15,846 bases of DNA, taken from assembly GCA_050734915.1 (NCBI GenBank), contig JBOHUX010000042.1, forward strand, positions 1 through 15,846, in the 5' to 3' direction. The notes under the pieces are model-generated. The model was given only the letters and a program-made list of their open reading frames with translations, ran no database searches and was not told the DNA's origin. Numbering within the stretch: the stretch's first letter is position 1; the number at the start of each line of letters is the position of its first letter. The position numbers and the translations under genes were made by a program. Of this stretch, positions 13,357-15,846 are shown piece after piece. The stretch comes from JBOHUX01 sp050734915 (GTDB taxonomy: Bacteria > Chloroflexota > Dormibacteria > Dormibacterales > Dormibacteraceae).

Positions 13357-15468
13357 GTGCTTGAAGACCGCGTGATCCTCAAGGAGGACCGCGTTTTCGT
13401 CGTCTCGGACCTGACCGGGGACGTGGCCGCTGGCAACGAGCTTGGCCTCGGCCTCTACGAGTCCGACACCCGCTTCCTGTCCGTATTCGAGCTCCGGATC
13501 AACGGCGAGCGGCCGATCCTGCTCAACAACACCGTCGATCGCGCCTATGTGGCCACCTTCCAGCTCGTCAACCCGACCCTGGTGGACCATGCCGGAGCCA
13601 CCATCCGACGCCAGAGTCTGAGCCTGCGCCGGACCCGGTTCGTGCACCGGGGCCTCCACGAGCGACTCGGGATCCAGAACTGCAACCGGGCGCCGGTCGA
13701 GATCGAGCTGGAGCTGGCGTTCGGGGCCGACTTCCTGGACATCTTCGAGGTGCGCGGCTACCGGAGCCAGGCCATGCACGGGACCCTCGAGGAGCCGGAG
13801 ACGACCGAGACCGGCTTCAGGTTCGTCTATCGCGGGCTCGATGGCGTGCGGCGCGAGACCGAGGTCGTCCTCCACCCCGTCCCCCATCTCCGCCGTGACC
13901 GGGCGGTGCTCGGAATCCACCTCGCACCCCAGCAGACCTTCGTCCTGCTGGTCGACATCCTGACCCTGATCGGGGACCGGGAGCCAGAGCCGAACTTCGA
14001 CTTCGACCGCTCGCTGGAGTCACTGGAGAGCAGCTACCAGGCCTGGAACCAGACCTGCACCCGCTTCGAGTCGGACAACGAGGTCCTGGATCAGGGGCTC
14101 CTGTGGCGGAGCCGGGAGGATCTCCGAATCCTCTGCGACGACCGGACCACCGGCCCCTACCCGACCGCCGGCGTGCCCTGGTACGCGGTCCCCTTCGGTC
14201 GTGACGCCATCATCACCTCGGTGCAGACCCTCGGCCTCGATCCCGAGCTGGGTCGCGGCACGCTGCGCTTCCTCGCCCAGCACCAGGGGACGGACCTGGA
14301 CGAGAGCCGGGAGGAGGAGCCCGGCAAGATCCTTCACGAGCTTCGGATCGGTGAGCTGGCCAATCTGAGGCAGATCCCGCACACTCCCTACTACGGGTCG
14401 GTGGACGCGACCCCGCTGTTCCTGGTCCTGATGGTGGAGATGCTCGACTGGACAGGCGACCTCGAGCTCTTCAACGAGCTGTTGCCTAACCTGCTGGCCG
14501 CGCTGGCCTGGATCGACGACCACGGCGATCTCGACCGCGACGGCTTCATCGAATACGTCCAGCATGCCCGCTACGGCGTTCGCAACCAGGGCTGGAAGGA
14601 CTCGCCTGACTCGCTGGTCGGTGCGGACGGCGAGGTCGCCCCCCTGCCGGCGGCGCTGGTCGAGGTCCAGGGCTACGCCTACCACGCCCGGCGCGGCCTC
14701 GCCCGCGTCTTCCGGCACCTGGGCCGGCCGGACCAGGCGGAGCGCCTGGAGGCACAGGCGTCCGCCGTTCGGGCCCGGTTCGACGAGGCCTTCTGGATGC
14801 CGGAGGAGCAGTTCTACGCGCAGGCTCTCGACTCCGCCAAGCGGCAGGTGCCCTCCATCTCCAGCAACCCCGGGCATGGGCTCTGGTCGGAGATCGTCCA
14901 TCCCGATCGGGCCGCGGCCACGGTCGCGCGGCTGCTGGCCCCCGACCTCTTCTCGGGTTGGGGTATCCGGACCCTCTCCACCCGCGCCATCAGCTACAAC
15001 CCGATGAGCTACCACAACGGCTCGGTGTGGCCGCACGACAACTCCATCATCACGGCCGGCCTGGTCCGGTACGGGTTCCGGCGCGAGGCGGAGCGGGTCG
15101 CGCGCGCGGTCCTCGAGGCGGGCATGCGCTTTCCCGACGATCGCCTCCCCGAGCTCTACTGCGGGTTCAACCGCGATTCGCGCTTCAACTCCGGACCCTC
15201 CGAGTATCTGGTCAGCTGCAGCCCCCAGGCCTGGGGCGCGGGAGCCGCCTTCCACCTTCTCTGTGTCGTGGCGGGCGTGCAGCCGGACGTTCTCGGCGGC
15301 CGCCTCCGCATCGACCCCCTCGAGACCTGCCTCTTCCGCCGCCTGCGCGTGGAGGGGATGAGGGTCGCCAACGGCATCCTGGACTTCACCGTCGAGCAGG
15401 GGAAGGGATCGCCGCGGGTCAGGGTGGACCGGTCGCCGGCCGGGCTCGTGCTGGAGCTTCCGGGCTGA
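13357..15468 (+). CDS. Glycogen-debranching-type glucosidase (GDE_N_bis plus (alpha/alpha)6 barrel)
   Basis: Predicted cytoplasmic glycoside hydrolase of 703 residues, normal for this family of amylo-alpha-1,6-glucosidase-like enzymes. Residues 1 to about 200 are the beta-sandwich N-terminal domain; ILKEDRVFVVSDLTGD and GLGLYESDTRFLSVFEL are its hallmark. The rest is a six-hairpin glucosidase-like barrel with PWYAVPFGRDAII (274-286), NQGWKDSPDSL (from 410), SYNPMSYHNGSVWPHDNSI and GFNRDSRFN. These aromatic and acidic residues line the active site in relatives. Likely substrates are glycogen branches or alpha-linked solutes such as trehalose or glucosylglycerate derivatives; the family is annotated broadly and specificity cannot be read off. 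No ATG fits the start; GTG 13357 is chosen (GTG 13351 is the alternative), just after a -10-like box and with no SD. It overlaps a glycosyltransferase gene, suggesting a shared sugar pathway. Confidence 0.88.
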   Translation: MLEDRVILKEDRVFVVSDLTGDVAAGNELGLGLYESDTRFLSVFELRINGERPILLNNTVDRAYVATFQLVNPTLVDHAGATIRRQSLSLRRTRFVHRGLHERLGIQNCNRAPVEIELELAFGADFLDIFEVRGYRSQAMHGTLEEPETTETGFRFVYRGLDGVRRETEVVLHPVPHLRRDRAVLGIHLAPQQTFVLLVDILTLIGDREPEPNFDFDRSLESLESSYQAWNQTCTRFESDNEVLDQGLLWRSREDLRILCDDRTTGPYPTAGVPWYAVPFGRDAIITSVQTLGLDPELGRGTLRFLAQHQGTDLDESREEEPGKILHELRIGELANLRQIPHTPYYGSVDATPLFLVLMVEMLDWTGDLELFNELLPNLLAALAWIDDHGDLDRDGFIEYVQHARYGVRNQGWKDSPDSLVGADGEVAPLPAALVEVQGYAYHARRGLARVFRHLGRPDQAERLEAQASAVRARFDEAFWMPEEQFYAQALDSAKRQVPSISSNPGHGLWSEIVHPDRAAATVARLLAPDLFSGWGIRTLSTRAISYNPMSYHNGSVWPHDNSIITAGLVRYGFRREAERVARAVLEAGMRFPDDRLPELYCGFNRDSRFNSGPSEYLVSCSPQAWGAGAAFHLLCVVAGVQPDVLGGRLRIDPLETCLFRRLRVEGMRVANGILDFTVEQGKGSPRVRVDRSPAGLVLELPG

Positions 15469-15846
15469 ATCGCGCTCGCCGGCTGGCGATGGTCCACTAC
15501 GCCGCGCCTCCCGTCACGGGAGGGGTCGAATCGGTGCTGGGTGCGCACGCCCGTCTCCTGCGCCGCGCGGGCCACGACGTCCTCGTCATCGCGGGCCGCG
15601 GCGAGGCGATGGTGATCCCCGAGATCGACTCCCGCCATCCCGACGTGGAGCGGGTGACCGAGGGCTTGGCCCGGGGTGACGGCGACCCTGTCCTGTTCGA
15701 ACGGCTCCGATCGACCATCTCCGACCGTCTCCGACAGCCGCTGGCCGACCGGGAGCTGACGATCGTCCACAACGTCCTCACCATGCCGCTCAACCTGCCC
15801 TTGACGGCTGCCCTGCTGGAGCTGACGGCGCCGGCCGGACCGGCGC
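15465..15846 (+). CDS. Glycosyltransferase family 4-like protein, N-terminal part, runs off the right edge
   Basis: The visible 127 residues resemble the N-terminal Rossmann domain of GT-B glycosyltransferases: LAMVHYAAPPVTGGVESVLG, then a helix LLRRAGHDVLVIAGRG, and later LTIVHNVLTMPLNLP. Such enzymes move a sugar from a nucleotide donor to an acceptor; the donor-binding half is outside the window. Two starts are possible. CTG 15465 overlaps the preceding TGA as CTGA, has GGAG 8 nt upstream, and gives MNRARRLAMVHY, which supplies the first beta strand (RLAMVHY). ATG 15489 starts MVHYAAPP, cuts into that strand and has no SD. CTG is therefore preferred. Translational coupling to the debranching enzyme suggests joint work on a glycan or solute; the actual product is unknown. 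Confidence 0.72.
   Translation, partial: MNRARRLAMVHYAAPPVTGGVESVLGAHARLLRRAGHDVLVIAGRGEAMVIPEIDSRHPDVERVTEGLARGDGDPVLFERLRSTISDRLRQPLADRELTIVHNVLTMPLNLPLTAALLELTAPAGPA

Overview
The window is very GC-rich bacterial DNA, and almost every third codon position in the real genes is G or C. It is densely coded on both strands with short intergenic gaps. Start codons are ATG, GTG and apparently CTG. The gene content is mostly housekeeping: pyrimidine and NAD synthesis, a pyruvate-dehydrogenase-type complex, a ribosome-assembly GTPase, a two-component system with an exporter, and glycogen-type sugar metabolism. No tRNA, rRNA, CRISPR array, insertion sequence or phage gene was seen. Gene style (267-residue PyrF, 454-residue free-standing Der, four-gene-type PDH with E1 alpha and E1 beta, a GDE of the GDE_N_bis type, several starts without a Shine-Dalgarno site) suggests a soil or environmental lineage such as Chloroflexota, Dormibacterota or Actinobacteriota. 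That placement is a guess.

Layout. (1) 1-1162, minus strand: pyrF, then a deacetylase-like gene that begins on an overlapping CTGA and runs off the left edge. (2) 1163-1313: divergent promoter region. (3) 1314-3185, plus strand: nadE, glutamine-dependent NAD synthetase. (4) 3186-8308, plus strand: a 2-oxoacid dehydrogenase operon. Its first gene is one uninterrupted 880-codon frame joining dihydrolipoamide dehydrogenase (E3) to the E1 alpha subunit. It is followed by E1 beta (ATGA overlap) and the E2 lipoyl acyltransferase. (5) 8331-11824, minus strand: response regulator, histidine kinase, MFS exporter, apparently one operon. (6) 11907-13271, minus strand: der. (7) 13357 to the right edge, plus strand: a glycogen-debranching-type glucosidase, then the start of a GT4-like glycosyltransferase overlapping it by CTGA.

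How they work together: the central operon encodes all the parts of a 2-oxoacid dehydrogenase complex, most likely pyruvate to acetyl-CoA. NadE immediately upstream makes the NAD+ that E3 reduces, but it probably has its own promoter. The kinase, regulator and exporter probably form a sense-and-export unit. The debranching enzyme and glycosyltransferase probably act on storage or compatible-solute glycans.

The points most worth a second look are the E3-E1 alpha fusion with a strong internal ribosome site and GTG start at 4762-4781, the repeated need for CTG starts (362, 11028, 15465), and two competing hairpins over the ribosome site of the PDH operon. Also notable are a 10-bp palindrome inside the E2 linker, a Tyr in place of the usual Asp in the E2 active-site motif, and the abrupt loss of family similarity in the deacetylase-like gene.
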